64,000 nucleotides of DNA from contig NZ_JAPWGY010000005.1 in the NCBI RefSeq assembly GCF_027214005.1, positions 186,001-250,000 of the forward strand. The letters run 5' to 3'. The number at the start of each line of letters is the position of its first letter. Position 1 is the first letter of the stretch. Source of the DNA: Kiloniella laminariae (GTDB taxonomy: Bacteria > Pseudomonadota > Alphaproteobacteria > Kiloniellales > Kiloniellaceae). The position numbers and the translations under genes are program-made. Shown one piece after another: positions 9,279 through 19,952 of the stretch. Under the pieces are notes generated by a model that was not told the DNA's origin, ran no database searches, and was given only the letters and a program-made list of their open reading frames with translations.

Positions 9279-10088
9279 ATGACCATGTTCTGGAGTATTT
9301 TTGCTCTGGCTCTGATGCTGCCAGCTGTCTGGTTATCCTGGACACAGAAAGCTGATGAACATTCGTTATTCTTCCGAGGCGCACTGTTTCTGGCTCTGGC
9401 TGGTCCCAGTTTTGTCAGTATTATTCATCTTGGCGGACATTGGGACAGTGGCATCAGTATTTCTTTATGGCTTACGGTTTCCTTCAGTCTTCTGATGTTC
9501 TTTTGCCTGTCACTGATAGAGAAACAGTTCAGCAGGCTTGCTCCCCTGTTGCTGCCATATCTTTTTGTGCTCGCGATCTTTGCTGTTATCTGGCAAGGGC
9601 ATATAACTCATCAGAATATCAAGTCGGCAGCGGATTTCTGGCTCATCGTTCATATCATTGCTTCGATTGTGACCTATGCTCTTTGTACCCTGGCAGCAAT
9701 TGCTGCTTTTAGTGTCCTGCTGAAAGAGCGGGCGTTAAAAGCCAAGAAAATGGAAAGCCGATTTCTCGAGCTGTTGCCTTCAATATATGATTCAGACCGT
9801 TTTCAGGTCAGTCTTCTGACGATGGCGGAAGTTATTCTTGGTTTGGGCATTCTGACAGGCATGGCGCGGCAATATAGCGAAACATCTGTTTTCCTGCAGA
9901 TTGATCACAAAACGTTATTGGCTTTTATCGCTTTTGTGGTGATTGCAGTCCTTCTTGCCTTGCACAGATATATCGGTATCAGAGGGCAAAATGCGGTTCG
10001 TTTTGTCCTTGCTGTATACCTGCTGCTGACGCTTGCCTATCCCGGGGTGAAATTTGTCACTGATTTTATACTGACGGAAACATCCTGA
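9279..10088 (+). CDS. CcsA/YpjD-like inner-membrane protein, cytochrome c assembly family
   Basis: 269 residues with eight or so predicted membrane segments. The pattern FWLIVHIIASIVTYALCTLAAI in the middle, with a conserved histidine, resembles the CcsA/CcmC/YpjD haem-handling family. The tryptophan-rich WWD segment of true haem exporters is not evident, so it fits the YpjD branch, whose function is unclear. AAGG lies 7 nt before the ATG. It stands alone between the divergent ispDF operon and dusB. Confidence 0.7.
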   Translation: MTMFWSIFALALMLPAVWLSWTQKADEHSLFFRGALFLALAGPSFVSIIHLGGHWDSGISISLWLTVSFSLLMFFCLSLIEKQFSRLAPLLLPYLFVLAIFAVIWQGHITHQNIKSAADFWLIVHIIASIVTYALCTLAAIAAFSVLLKERALKAKKMESRFLELLPSIYDSDRFQVSLLTMAEVILGLGILTGMARQYSETSVFLQIDHKTLLAFIAFVVIAVLLALHRYIGIRGQNAVRFVLAVYLLLTLAYPGVKFVTDFILTETS

Positions 10089-10190
10089 AATCAGTTGGGG
10101 ATAGTGGAGGGGAAATGCATGGACACATACCAGATCGAGTTATAAAACCTTCGCAATTCCGATCAAAAGCTGTATAAGAACTTTGCCCTT

Positions 10191-10205
10191 GCCTAATTGT
10201 TAGGC
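10191..10205. promoter_or_regulatory. Short inverted repeat in the dusB leader
   Basis: A perfect 6-bp inverted repeat, GCCTAA-TTG-TTAGGC, lies 23 bp before the dusB start, in the 139-bp gap that must hold the promoter of the dusB-ntr operon. It could be an operator or a small leader hairpin. No other clear site was seen in this gap. Confidence 0.3.
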
Positions 10206-10227
10206 GACAACTGCTGGTGCCCAAGAA

Positions 10228-11211
10228 ATGAGCATTTCTATTGGTCCTCTCAAGATTGATGACCCTGTCTTCCTTGCCCCGATGTCTGGTGTAACCGACA
10301 TGCCCTATCGCCGTCTGGTCAAAAGATACGGGGCAGGTCTGGTGATTTCGGAAATGATTGCCAGCCGTGCGATGCTGCAGGAGAGCCGGGAATCTCTCAA
10401 GTTAAGTACAAATTGTGCCGAAGAATTCCCCATGGCAGTTCAGCTGGCCGGCTGTGATCCCGAAATCATGGGGGAAGCGGCTAAAATGAACGTCGATAGA
10501 GGCGCAGCAATCATTGATATCAACTTTGGCTGTCCTGTTAAAAAAATTGTCACCAAATTCGCCGGTTCTGCTTTGATGAAGGATGAGCTGCTCGCCGAAA
10601 AAATTATGGCTCAGACCGTTCGCGCCGTCGATGTGCCTGTTACGGTCAAGATGCGGCTGGGCTGGGATGATGATCATAAAAATGCTCCTGAGCTGGCGAA
10701 GCGGGCAGAAAATGTCGGTATCCAGCTGATTACAGTGCATGGCCGTACCCGGAACCAGATGTACAAGGGAGAAGCAGATTGGGAAGCCGTTCGGGCCGTA
10801 AAAGAAGCCGTTAAGATTCCTGTCATCGTAAATGGTGATATCCTGACACCCGCCGATGCGGCGAATGCGCTCGAGAAATCAGGTGCTGATGGCGTGATGA
10901 TCGGTCGCGGCTGTTATGGCAAGCCCTGGCTGCTGCGCGAAGTGATGTCATATCTTCGCGATGGAACAATTCCACCGCCGCCTTCTTTACAGGAAACTCT
11001 TGACCTTATCAGAGAGCATTACGACGAGATGCTCCACTATTACGGTGTGGGTAAAGGGGTTGCGATTGCTCGTAAACACCTTGCCTGGTATTGCAAGGGA
11101 TTGCCGGATTCAGCTCTTTTCCGTGCTGAAATAAACAAGGTATCTGAGCCTGCCCAAGTCAAGGAAATGCTTGAGGCCTATTTTGCTCCCCATCTGGATA
11201 AAGTTGCCTGA
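10228..11211 (+). CDS. dusB: tRNA-dihydrouridine synthase DusB (NifR3)
   Basis: 327 residues. It is an FMN-dependent TIM-barrel enzyme that reduces uridine to dihydrouridine in tRNA. Motifs visible: [13 protein letters not shown] near residue 19, the [10 protein letters not shown] segment with the catalytic cysteine near 97, TVHGRTR near 170, and the FMN-phosphate-binding NGDI and [14 protein letters not shown] segments. It heads the nifR3-ntrB-ntrC cluster, the arrangement that gave the gene its old name nifR3. The stop is 1 bp from the ntrB ATG, so translation is likely coupled. Confidence 0.96.
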   Translation: MSISIGPLKIDDPVFLAPMSGVTDMPYRRLVKRYGAGLVISEMIASRAMLQESRESLKLSTNCAEEFPMAVQLAGCDPEIMGEAAKMNVDRGAAIIDINFGCPVKKIVTKFAGSALMKDELLAEKIMAQTVRAVDVPVTVKMRLGWDDDHKNAPELAKRAENVGIQLITVHGRTRNQMYKGEADWEAVRAVKEAVKIPVIVNGDILTPADAANALEKSGADGVMIGRGCYGKPWLLREVMSYLRDGTIPPPPSLQETLDLIREHYDEMLHYYGVGKGVAIARKHLAWYCKGLPDSALFRAEINKVSEPAQVKEMLEAYFAPHLDKVA

Positions 11212-11212
11212 A

Positions 11213-12439
11213 ATGAACAAGTCGGCTGTCGTAAATGTTTCTTCCTTGCAAGGCTCCCAGCTGGATAGGCCGTCTGTAAGCCAGCCCAATGATCAGGCCT
11301 TTGCAATCCTGAATTCTTTGACAGACCCTGTTTTTGTAATTGATGGTGATAACAGGATTACCTTTGCCAATCAGGCGGCAGAACAGTTTTTACACAGCAG
11401 TGCTGTTGTTTTGATAGGCAGTAATCTGAGCAGCCATTTTGTTGGGGATTCCCCTTTGGTTCAGCTGGTCGAACAGACCCGTAGAGAGCAGAGCTCGGTC
11501 GCTGAATATGGTGTGCGCCTGGATACCCCGCGTATTGGAAATCACCTGGTTGCCTTGGTGATTTCGCCGGTTCAGGATCAGACTGATCACTGTGTGGTTA
11601 CTGTGCAGCAGCAGAGTATTGCCCGTAAGATTGACCACCAGTTGGTTCACCGCAATGCAGCCCGTTCCATTACAGCCATGGGGGCCATGCTGGCACATGA
11701 AGTGAAAAACCCTTTGTCCGGTATTCGTGGCGCAGCCCAGCTTCTGGAACTGAATGCCGATGATGATGACCGCCAATTGACACGCCTGATCTGTGATGAA
11801 GCGGATCGAATTGTCAAGCTGGTTGATCGAATGGAAATGTTTTCAGATACGCGTCCGCTTGAGAAAACAGCGGTCAATATTCACGAGATCCTGTCTCATG
11901 TCAGGCTTCTGGCTGAGTCTGGATTTGGCCAGGGCATTCAGTTTACCGAGCGCTATGACCCTTCTTTGCCTGAGGTTTATGGCAATCGAGACCTTTTGAT
12001 ACAGGCCTTGCTCAATTTGGTGAAGAATTCGGCTGAGGCCATTGGTAAAAACAGTGGTGAAATCATTATCACGACTAGTTACCAACAAGGGGTACGTATG
12101 CGTTTGCCGGGTGGGGGAGAGCGTATGGAATTACCTCTGCTCGTCACGGTCGAAGATAACGGCCCGGGAATTCCTGAAGATCTACATCGTCACCTTTTTG
12201 ATCCTTTTGTTTCAACCAAAGCGGGGGGGAAGGGGCTCGGTCTGGCATTGGTGTCCAAGGTGATAGAGGACCATGGCGGGGTAATTGAACTTGAAAGCAA
12301 TTCGGGTCTTACGCGTTTCTCCATAAATCTTCCTTTGGCACCAAAAGAAATGAGAGAAGACTTCATTCCGCAAAAGAAGAGTGCTGTGGCAGGAAATAGC
12401 GTCCCGGTTTCTGGTAATCAGAGCAAGGATGTGAATTGA
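11213..12439 (+). CDS. ntrB: Nitrogen regulation sensor histidine kinase NtrB
   Basis: 408 residues from the ATG at 11213, one base after the dusB stop; an in-frame start at 11171 inside dusB is less likely. It has an N-terminal PAS domain ([19 protein letters not shown]), a phospho-acceptor H162 in [20 protein letters not shown], an N-box ([12 protein letters not shown]) and G-boxes ([22 protein letters not shown]). It has no membrane segments, so it is cytosolic. In characterised systems it phosphorylates NtrC under nitrogen limitation and is controlled by PII. The stop is 2 bp before the ntrC ATG. Confidence 0.95.
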   Translation: MNKSAVVNVSSLQGSQLDRPSVSQPNDQAFAILNSLTDPVFVIDGDNRITFANQAAEQFLHSSAVVLIGSNLSSHFVGDSPLVQLVEQTRREQSSVAEYGVRLDTPRIGNHLVALVISPVQDQTDHCVVTVQQQSIARKIDHQLVHRNAARSITAMGAMLAHEVKNPLSGIRGAAQLLELNADDDDRQLTRLICDEADRIVKLVDRMEMFSDTRPLEKTAVNIHEILSHVRLLAESGFGQGIQFTERYDPSLPEVYGNRDLLIQALLNLVKNSAEAIGKNSGEIIITTSYQQGVRMRLPGGGERMELPLLVTVEDNGPGIPEDLHRHLFDPFVSTKAGGKGLGLALVSKVIEDHGGVIELESNSGLTRFSINLPLAPKEMREDFIPQKKSAVAGNSVPVSGNQSKDVN

Positions 12440-12441
12440 TT

Positions 12442-13905
12442 ATGAAGCAGGCGACAATTCTCATCGCTGATGATGATCAAGCAATCCGCACGGTTCTGAC
12501 CCATGCCCTTGGCCGGGAAGGCTATCGGGTTCAGGCCGCAAGCAGTGCAGCTTCTTTGTGGCAGTGGGTTGCCCGGGGTGAGGGGGATCTTGTGATCACC
12601 GATGTGGTGATGCCTGACGAGAACGGGCTGGATCTCATTCCCAGAATAAAAAAGATCAGACCCGAGCTGCGCATCATTGTTATGTCCGCGCAAAACACTT
12701 TGCTCACTGCGGTCAAGGCGACCGAACGCGGGGCTTTTGAGTATCTGCCCAAGCCATTTGACTTGAGAGAGCTTTCCCAGACCGTTCGCCGGGCTCTTTC
12801 CGAGCCACAGGAAAGTATTCCCGCGGAAGCTCCTGCGCCGGAGCCGGAAGAACGCTTGCCACTGATTGGCAGATCGGTCGCAATGCAGGAAATCTATCGT
12901 GTAATGGCCCGGCTGATGGCAACTGATCTTACTGTGATGGTCACGGGTGAATCCGGTACGGGTAAGGAACTGATCTCTCGTGCATTACATGATTATGGCA
13001 AAAGAAAATCCGGGCCGTTTGTTGCAATCAATATGGCAGCCATCCCCAAAGAGCTGATTGAGAGTGAGCTGTTTGGCCATGAAAAAGGAGCTTTCACAGG
13101 GGCGACATCCCGCTACTCTGGAAAATTTGAACAGGCTGCTGGTGGCACATTGTTTCTGGATGAGATCGGGGATATGCCGCTTGAGGCCCAAACCAGACTC
13201 CTGCGGGTGTTGCAGGAAAATGAGTTCACGACAGTCGGGGGACGGACGGCAATAAAGGCCGATGTCAGAATTATCACCGCAACCCACCGGGATCTGATCC
13301 AGATGGTCAAGCAGGGACTGTTCCGTGAAGACCTTTATTATCGCTTGAGTGTTGTGCCTTTGCGATTACCTCCCTTGCGGGAACGATCAGAAGATGTACC
13401 TGAGCTGGTGTCGCACTTTCTCCGGCTCTGTGAGAAAGAAGGGCTTCCAAACAAGGTGATTGATCAAAGTGGAATGGCTGCCCTAAGAAGCCACTACTGG
13501 ACAGGAAATGTTCGGGAGCTGGAAAATATCGTTCGTCGACTGACGGTACTCTATAGCCAGGATACCATTACCCGAGAAGTGGTGGAAACAGAACTGAACC
13601 TGATTTCAAAAACTGAAAACAGGGAAGGGACTACGGAGAGAATGGCACCTGCTTTCAATGAGTCTCTGGGCGAGGCTGTTGAGCGGCATCTCAGTGAGTA
13701 TTTTGCGGCCCATTATCCTGATCTCCCCTCAAGCGGACTTTACGAAAGAATATTAAAAGAGATCGAAAAGCCATTGATATCATTGTCATTGTCTGCAACA
13801 AACAGCAATCAGATCCAGGCATCAAAACTGTTGGGCCTGAACAGGAATACCCTTCGTAAAAAGATCAAGGAGCTTGATGTTCCCTTGATAAAAGGAGGGC
13901 GATAA
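12442..13905 (+). CDS. ntrC: Nitrogen regulation response regulator NtrC, sigma-54 activator
   Basis: 487 residues. The receiver domain has the D10-D12 acidic patch and phospho-acceptor D54 in [12 protein letters not shown]. The AAA+ domain has Walker A GESGTGKE, an intact sigma-54 contact loop GAFTGA, Walker [14 protein letters not shown] and [10 protein letters not shown]. The C-terminus is a Fis-type helix-turn-helix ([20 protein letters not shown]). It activates nitrogen-assimilation promoters, and the sigma-54-like site at 34315 could be a target. The start used is ATG 12442; a TTG two codons earlier is also in frame. The stop overlaps the ntrY ATG (TAATG). Confidence 0.96.
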   Translation: MKQATILIADDDQAIRTVLTHALGREGYRVQAASSAASLWQWVARGEGDLVITDVVMPDENGLDLIPRIKKIRPELRIIVMSAQNTLLTAVKATERGAFEYLPKPFDLRELSQTVRRALSEPQESIPAEAPAPEPEERLPLIGRSVAMQEIYRVMARLMATDLTVMVTGESGTGKELISRALHDYGKRKSGPFVAINMAAIPKELIESELFGHEKGAFTGATSRYSGKFEQAAGGTLFLDEIGDMPLEAQTRLLRVLQENEFTTVGGRTAIKADVRIITATHRDLIQMVKQGLFREDLYYRLSVVPLRLPPLRERSEDVPELVSHFLRLCEKEGLPNKVIDQSGMAALRSHYWTGNVRELENIVRRLTVLYSQDTITREVVETELNLISKTENREGTTERMAPAFNESLGEAVERHLSEYFAAHYPDLPSSGLYERILKEIEKPLISLSLSATNSNQIQASKLLGLNRNTLRKKIKELDVPLIKGGR

Positions 13906-16178
13906 TGGTTGCTGATAACCCTCTGGACCATGCACTCAAGCCAGAACAAGAATCTGGGACTGTTCAGGTCGTCCGATCTGGTTTCTGGGCACGTTTGCTT
14001 GTCTGGGCCAAACGTGTCGGGCTGGAACGTAAACTTGCTGTTGTACTGCTGATCAGTGCAAGTATCAGCGGGATAACCACCTTTTCTGCTCTTACAGGTG
14101 ATTTATCGCAAGCCATTGATCCGAAATCCCTGCTGTTTCTTTTGACAATGGATTTCATTCTCCTGATGGGACTGATAGCGATTGTTGTGCGCCGTCTGGT
14201 TCTTTTATGGATTGAACGCAAGAGAGGGCTTGCTGGATCAAAGCTTCATTCCCGCCTTGTTGGCCTTTTCAGTATTGTTGCCGTCACGCCGACGATCATT
14301 GTTGCTGTGGTATCCGTGGGCTTTTTTGAATATGGCTTGCAAGGCTGGTTCAGTGATAGGGTAAGTACAGCCGTCAAAGAGTCCTATGCCGTCGCTGAAG
14401 CCTATTTACAGGAACATCGACAAGGAATAACCGCAGATGCTCTTTCCGTTTCTATTGATATCAGCCAATCGCTGAACTCCCTGACCCAGAATGAAGAGTT
14501 ATTTGACGAATTTCTTACCGACCGGGCGAACCAGCTTAATTTGACAGAGCTGGTTGTTTTTGACCAATCAGGCCAGGTCCAAGGTAAGGCTGCTTTTAGT
14601 TTTATGTTGAATTTTTCTCCGGAAATACCTGAGTTTGCAATAAAAAATGCCATTAATGGCGAGGTGGTTATTCTTTCGGCTGACAATGATGATCGCGTTC
14701 GTGCCCTGGTTTATCTGGGCGGGTTTGATGGGTCATTTCTTTTGGTCGGACGCTTGATCGACCCCAATATCCTGAAACATATTGAAAGAGCAAAAAGAGC
14801 GGTTTCACTCTATACAGATCTTGAGGGACAACGCTCTGGCTTTGTTCTGACTTTTGCGCTGATTTTCGCGATTGTGGCTCTGATGATCCTTTTGGCATCC
14901 GTCTGGGTTGGTCTGGCTTTTTCCAATAATTTGTCTGTTCCAATTGGCAATCTTATCGCTGCAGCCGAAAAGGTCAGAGAAGGGGATCTGGAAACCCGTG
15001 TGACATCCAGCCAAACGGATGATGAAATCGGGAAGCTTTCCCGCACCTTTAATCTCATGACCGGGGAATTGCAGCGACAACAGCAGGAACTTTTAAGAGC
15101 GAATAACCAGCTTGATGAACGAACACGCTTTATTGAGGCGGTTTTGGGCGGGGTAACTGCAGGAGTTATCGGGTTGAATGTAGAGGGAATTATTACGCTG
15201 CCAAACCGCTCTGCCTCGGCTTTTTTCGCGGAACATATCGAGGAATTACGCGGGAAGCCGATCTCTGCTGTCATGCCTGAAGTATCCGAGCTTGTGAATG
15301 AAGCCCGGGATCGTCCTTTGCGCCCTGTGGAAAAACATCTTCCTTATACCCAGGAAAATGGCAATCAGCGCACACTTCTTGTCAGGACCGTCGCCGAATT
15401 GGGGGATGACTTTGAAATCATAGGGTTTGTGATTACTTTTGACGATATTACCGAACTTGTTTCAGCCCAAAGAAAAGCAGCCTGGTCCGATGTCGCACGG
15501 CGCATTGCGCACGAAATCAAAAATCCGCTGACCCCGATACAGCTTTCGGCTGAACGTTTAAAGCGCAAGTATCTGAAAGAAATTGAAAGTGACAAGGAGA
15601 CCTTCATTCTTTGCACGGATACGATCGTACGTCATGTTACGGATATTGGCAGAATGGTCAGCGAGTTCTCTTCTTTTGCGAGAATGCCTGTACCGGTTAT
15701 GACAGATACCAACCTGACGAAGATCATGAAAGAAGCGGTGTTCCTCCATGATACCTCTCAGAGTTCTATTCGTTATGAAACAAATCTTCCGGATCAGGAG
15801 ATTATCCACTCGTGTGATCCAGAGCAGGTCAATCGGGCGCTGACGAACCTGTTGTTAAATGCAGCAGAATCTATCGAAGGAAAAATAGAGGAGAATCCTG
15901 CAGATGACTCGGCGGTGATTTCTTTGACCTTGCACCAAAGCGAAAACCGAACCACGATCACCATCGCCGATACCGGAAAAGGGCTTCCAGCAGGCAACAG
16001 GGAGCAATTGACCGAGCCTTATGTTACCAACAGATTGAAGGGAACAGGGTTGGGGCTGGCAATTGTAAAGAAAATTATGGAGGACCACGGTGGCTACCTT
16101 GTTCTTGATGATAATTTCGATCAAAATGGCAAGGTGATTGGTGCCCGGGTACAACTGATTTTCCCTGATAAAGCGTAA
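13905..16178 (+). CDS. ntrY: Nitrogen regulation sensor histidine kinase NtrY
   Basis: 757 residues. The N-terminus has two membrane helices (about 40-60 and 75-100), one at about 125-150, then a periplasmic part of roughly 130 residues and a further helix near 305-330. A HAMP domain, a PAS domain, the histidine box with H536 in ARRIAHEIKNPLTPIQLSAE, an N-box (LTNLLLNAAESI) and G-boxes (IADTGKGLPAG, KGTGLGLAIV) follow. It is the membrane partner of NtrX. The NtrYX pair is linked in alphaproteobacteria to nitrogen, redox and envelope control; the input signal is not visible here. It starts at the base that ends the ntrC stop. Confidence 0.95.
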   Translation: MVADNPLDHALKPEQESGTVQVVRSGFWARLLVWAKRVGLERKLAVVLLISASISGITTFSALTGDLSQAIDPKSLLFLLTMDFILLMGLIAIVVRRLVLLWIERKRGLAGSKLHSRLVGLFSIVAVTPTIIVAVVSVGFFEYGLQGWFSDRVSTAVKESYAVAEAYLQEHRQGITADALSVSIDISQSLNSLTQNEELFDEFLTDRANQLNLTELVVFDQSGQVQGKAAFSFMLNFSPEIPEFAIKNAINGEVVILSADNDDRVRALVYLGGFDGSFLLVGRLIDPNILKHIERAKRAVSLYTDLEGQRSGFVLTFALIFAIVALMILLASVWVGLAFSNNLSVPIGNLIAAAEKVREGDLETRVTSSQTDDEIGKLSRTFNLMTGELQRQQQELLRANNQLDERTRFIEAVLGGVTAGVIGLNVEGIITLPNRSASAFFAEHIEELRGKPISAVMPEVSELVNEARDRPLRPVEKHLPYTQENGNQRTLLVRTVAELGDDFEIIGFVITFDDITELVSAQRKAAWSDVARRIAHEIKNPLTPIQLSAERLKRKYLKEIESDKETFILCTDTIVRHVTDIGRMVSEFSSFARMPVPVMTDTNLTKIMKEAVFLHDTSQSSIRYETNLPDQEIIHSCDPEQVNRALTNLLLNAAESIEGKIEENPADDSAVISLTLHQSENRTTITIADTGKGLPAGNREQLTEPYVTNRLKGTGLGLAIVKKIMEDHGGYLVLDDNFDQNGKVIGARVQLIFPDKA

Positions 16179-16221
16179 TGCTCGTTCACTCTTGTTTTAA
16201 CTTCTGAGCAGTAGACAATTC

Positions 16222-17613
16222 ATGGCACGTGACATTCTGATCGTCGATGATGAAGCAGATATCAGGATGGCCCTTAGAGGCATCCTGGAGGACGAGGGCT
16301 ATTCGGTTCGTGAGGCAGCCAACAGCCAGACCGCACTTGAGGCAATTCATTCTCGCAAGCCCAGCCTTGTTGTTCTTGATATCTGGCTTAACAACTCTGA
16401 GCTTGATGGTATCGGCATTCTTGAGGCGATCAAGCATGACTATCGAGATTTACCTGTAATCATGATGTCCGGTCATGGGACAATCGAGACTGCGGTGAGT
16501 GCGATCAAAATCGGGGCGTATGATTTTGTTGAAAAACCCTTCAAGTCTGATCGTTTGCTTTTGATCATCAATCGGGCTCTCGAAATTTCAGACCTTCGCC
16601 GAGAGAATGAACGGCTGAAGGTGCGGGCTGCAGTCCAGTCGTCTCTTATTGGTACCTCGGTTCCGGTCCAACACCTGCAGCAGGCTCTGGACAAGGTCGC
16701 CCCGACAGGGAGCCGCGTTCTGATCACAGGTCCTGCGGGGGCAGGAAAAGAAGTTGTTGCCCGCCAGTTGCATCAGCAGTCGAAGCGGGGAAGTGGCCCC
16801 TTCGTTGCCCTGAACTGCGCCACCATGCACCCTGATAGGCTGGAAAGCGAACTCTTTGGTACCGAGATCAAGGGGGAGAATGGTGAAGTGTCTATACACA
16901 TTGGGACCTTTGAACAGGCCCATGGGGGGACGCTTTTGCTGGATGAGGTGGCAGATATGCCACTTGAAACCCAAGGAAAGATTGTTCGGGTTCTGCAGGA
17001 ACAGGCTTTTTCCAGGGTAGGAGGAGATGTTCTGGTCGAAGTTGATGTCAGGGTCATTGCTGCGACGAACAAGGATCTTCAGGCCATGATTGCCGCGGGC
17101 CAATTCAGGGAAGACCTTTTTTACCGGCTGAACGTTGTTCCTTTGAATATTCCGGCCCTAAAGGAGCGGCGTGAGGATATCCCCTTGCTCGTGGAATATT
17201 TTATGGATCTTGCTGCCCAGACCAACGGTATGGCATCACGCCCCTTGGCCCAGGATGCAATGACGTCGCTGCAGGCCTATGACTGGCCGGGGAACGTGCG
17301 TCAACTGCGCAATGTCATTGACTGGTTGCTGATCATGGCACCAGGGGAAGGCGGCAGTACAATATCTGCTGATATGATGCCACCTGATATCGGATCAATC
17401 TCTCCTTCTGTGCGCTCGGGTGAAGCAGGTCAGGAAGACCTGATGTCTCTGTCTTTGAGAGATGCACGTGAGCTATTTGAAAAGCGTTATCTTGAAGCCC
17501 AGATACTCAGGTTTGGTGGAAATATCTCGAAAACATCCAGCTTTATTGGTATGGAACGATCCGCACTCCATCGTAAACTCCGGACTCTCGGTATTTCGAC
17601 AGACCGCGGCTGA
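16222..17613 (+). CDS. ntrX: Nitrogen regulation response regulator NtrX
   Basis: 463 residues. The receiver domain has D9-D10 and phospho-acceptor D53 (VVLDIWLNNSELDG, the usual NtrX insertion). An AAA+ domain follows, with GPAGAGKE as Walker A, GGTLLLDEVADMP as Walker B and WPGNVRQLRN. The C-terminal Fis-type helix-turn-helix ends in MERSALHRKLRTLGI. The sigma-54 contact loop GAFTGA is missing: between ELFGTE and FEQAHGG (about residues 210-234) there is an unrelated acidic stretch. It therefore probably acts without sigma-54. It lies 43 bp after ntrY and 27 bp before trkA. Confidence 0.95.
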   Translation: MARDILIVDDEADIRMALRGILEDEGYSVREAANSQTALEAIHSRKPSLVVLDIWLNNSELDGIGILEAIKHDYRDLPVIMMSGHGTIETAVSAIKIGAYDFVEKPFKSDRLLLIINRALEISDLRRENERLKVRAAVQSSLIGTSVPVQHLQQALDKVAPTGSRVLITGPAGAGKEVVARQLHQQSKRGSGPFVALNCATMHPDRLESELFGTEIKGENGEVSIHIGTFEQAHGGTLLLDEVADMPLETQGKIVRVLQEQAFSRVGGDVLVEVDVRVIAATNKDLQAMIAAGQFREDLFYRLNVVPLNIPALKERREDIPLLVEYFMDLAAQTNGMASRPLAQDAMTSLQAYDWPGNVRQLRNVIDWLLIMAPGEGGSTISADMMPPDIGSISPSVRSGEAGQEDLMSLSLRDARELFEKRYLEAQILRFGGNISKTSSFIGMERSALHRKLRTLGISTDRG

Positions 17614-17640
17614 TCTGGTCTAGGAAGTTAGGAACCCGTT

Positions 17641-19017
17641 ATGAAAGTTGTGATTTGTGGCGCTGGCCAGGTCGGGTTTAACATTGCCCGCTATCTGGCC
17701 AGTGAGAACGCCGACATCACTGTTATTGATCGTGATCCGGCCCTGATCGACAAGATCACGGACTCTCTTGATGTTAAGGGAGTTATTGGTTTTGCCTCAC
17801 ATCCCAATATCCTTGAAAAAGCCGGTGCCTCTGATGCTGATATGATCATCGCTGTCACCCATGCTGACGAGGTAAATATGGTTGCCTGTCAGATATGCCA
17901 TTCGCTTTTTGATGTCCCAACCAAGATTGCCCGTATTCGTGAACAGAATTATCTTGATCCGATGTGGTCTGATCTCTTTACCCGGGATCATATGCCGATA
18001 GATGTGATCATTTCACCCGAGATCGAAGTTGCTGAAGCGATTGAGCGCCGTCTGCAAATTCCGGGGGCTTTTGATGTTTATCCGCTTGCTGATGGCAAGG
18101 TGAGTCTGATCGGAGTTCACTGTACGGAAGAGACGCCGATTATCCACACGCCGCTACGGCAGCTGACCGAACTGTTCCCGACGCTCAACGTGGTTGTGGT
18201 TGGGATATCCCGGCAGGGCCGGGGCTTTGTGCCGACGCCTGATGATGAATTGCGTCCTGGAGATGATATTTATCTTGTGCTGGATCACGAACACCTGAAC
18301 CGGACGATGGATGCTTTCGGGCACTCGGAAATAGAAGCCCGGCGCGTGGTTATCATTGGCGGGGGGAATATCGGGCTTTATCTTGCCAAGACCATGGAAG
18401 AAAAGCACCCGCAGGTTAAACTAAAGCTTATTGAACTTGATAAGAAACGTGCCGAATTTGTTGCGCGTTCCCTGAAGAAAACCGTAGTCATACATGGGGA
18501 TTCTTTGGATGCGGAAATACTTAACGAAGTAAATATATCGACCACGGAAACCATTGTTGCTGTAACCAACGATGATGAAGTCAATATCCTGACCTCTCTG
18601 CTGGCAAAAAGACACGGGTGTCGTCGAGCGGTTACACTGATCAATACAACGTCCTATGCACCGTTAATCAGCACTCTGGGAATTGATACGGTTGTCAATC
18701 CCCGCAGCATTACCGTCTCAAATATTCTTCAACATGTTCGTCGGGGACGTATTCGCTCTGTTCATACTATCGCGGATGGTTTTGGCGAGGTGATTGAAGC
18801 GGAAGCACTTGAGACCTCAAGTCTGGTCGGGGTGCCTCTACGGGATGCCAAATTACCCTCAGGCGTGATTGTGGGTGCGATCGTCCGGGATGGTGAAGTC
18901 ATTATCCCACGCGGAGAGACGGTTGTTCGATCCCAGGACCTGGTGGTGATCTTCTCTTCGGCTGAGGATGTGAAGAAAATCGAAAAACTCTTTGCTGTTA
19001 AGCTGGAGTTTTTCTAG
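17641..19017 (+). CDS. trkA: Trk potassium uptake regulatory protein TrkA
   Basis: 458 residues made of two tandem halves, each an NAD-binding RCK-N domain (GAGQVGFNIARYLA at 7-20; GGGNIGLYLAKTME near 240) followed by an RCK-C domain. It is the peripheral cytosolic regulator of TrkH/TrkG-type K+ channels; no trkH is in the window. It follows ntrX by 27 bp, the common alphaproteobacterial order ntrBC-ntrYX-trkA-hfq-hflX. A HAD gene has come between trkA and hfq here. Confidence 0.96.
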   Translation: MKVVICGAGQVGFNIARYLASENADITVIDRDPALIDKITDSLDVKGVIGFASHPNILEKAGASDADMIIAVTHADEVNMVACQICHSLFDVPTKIARIREQNYLDPMWSDLFTRDHMPIDVIISPEIEVAEAIERRLQIPGAFDVYPLADGKVSLIGVHCTEETPIIHTPLRQLTELFPTLNVVVVGISRQGRGFVPTPDDELRPGDDIYLVLDHEHLNRTMDAFGHSEIEARRVVIIGGGNIGLYLAKTMEEKHPQVKLKLIELDKKRAEFVARSLKKTVVIHGDSLDAEILNEVNISTTETIVAVTNDDEVNILTSLLAKRHGCRRAVTLINTTSYAPLISTLGIDTVVNPRSITVSNILQHVRRGRIRSVHTIADGFGEVIEAEALETSSLVGVPLRDAKLPSGVIVGAIVRDGEVIIPRGETVVRSQDLVVIFSSAEDVKKIEKLFAVKLEFF

Positions 19018-19137
19018 GTCATTTAGGTGAAATTCCTGTTCTTGACCGTCCCCGGTCTGATTTTTGCCTGATTGTTCTGATCTAAGAGACATTCACTACC
19101 GCAGATCAGAAAAATATTTGAAAGATATATTGTTACG

Positions 19138-19785
19138 ATGCCTGATATTTTACCAAAGGCCATGATTTTTGATTGGGATAACACCCTGATTGACAGCTGG
19201 GTTACTATTCATCACGCACTGTCTGTGACTTTTCAGGAAATGGGCATGGTTCCCTGGAGCCTTGATGAGGCAAAAGACCGGGTCCGGGCGTCGGCAAGAG
19301 ACAGTTTTCCTGCTATCTTTGGCAAAAATACAGAAGCTGCGACCAGAATTTTCTATCATACCTATGAGGCAAGCCATCTGGACGTTCTGACGCCCCTAAA
19401 CGGGGCTAAGGAGTTGCTGGATCTGGCGCGCTCACGTGGAATATATCTTGCTGTAGTCAGTAACAAACAGGGACGTATTTTAAGAAAAGAGGTCAAACAT
19501 CTTGGCTGGGACAGTCTTTTTAGCCAGTTGATTGGTGCTACAGATGCTCCAAAAGACAAACCTGACCCCTACGTTGTTGAACTTGCCCTGAAAGAAAGCG
19601 GTCTCTCTGCAGGCAAGGATGTGTGGTTTGTTGGGGATACAGATATTGATCTGATCTGTGCCCATAATGCCCTGTGTTATCCGGTACTGCTGCGGCCTCA
19701 CCCCCCGGCAGCAGGAGAGTTCCTGGGGCATGCTCCATCACAACATGTTTCTTCTTGTCATGAGCTCAAAGAGTTGCTCCTGTGA
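19138..19785 (+). CDS. HAD-family phosphatase, Gph-like
   Basis: 215 residues. HAD superfamily motifs: I is DWDNTLIDSW, with the nucleophile Asp and general-acid Asp replaced in pattern (DxD read as DWD); II is VVSNKQG; III is the Lys in KDKPDP; IV is GDTDIDL. The helical cap between motifs I and II places it in the Gph/phosphoglycolate-type subfamily. The substrate is not determined by sequence; candidates are 2-phosphoglycolate or another small phosphoester. It sits between trkA and hfq in the same direction. Confidence 0.85.
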   Translation: MPDILPKAMIFDWDNTLIDSWVTIHHALSVTFQEMGMVPWSLDEAKDRVRASARDSFPAIFGKNTEAATRIFYHTYEASHLDVLTPLNGAKELLDLARSRGIYLAVVSNKQGRILRKEVKHLGWDSLFSQLIGATDAPKDKPDPYVVELALKESGLSAGKDVWFVGDTDIDLICAHNALCYPVLLRPHPPAAGEFLGHAPSQHVSSCHELKELLL

Positions 19786-19952
19786 ATTGGTTTGGCGCCT
19801 TTTCTTCAGTGATCGACGATGAGGGGTTGTAATTCCCTGCTAGAATGCTAAAGAATCTCACATGCCTGTCTTAACTGATGGACATGACCCCAAAAGCTAA
19901 CAAGACAAACCAATAAAAACACCCAATAAAAAACAAAAGGGGATTACACGCG

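Noticed and set aside
19018-19137. Terminator after trkA
   Set aside because: Only a 4-bp stem (GACC/GGTC) before a T-run was found, too weak to support.
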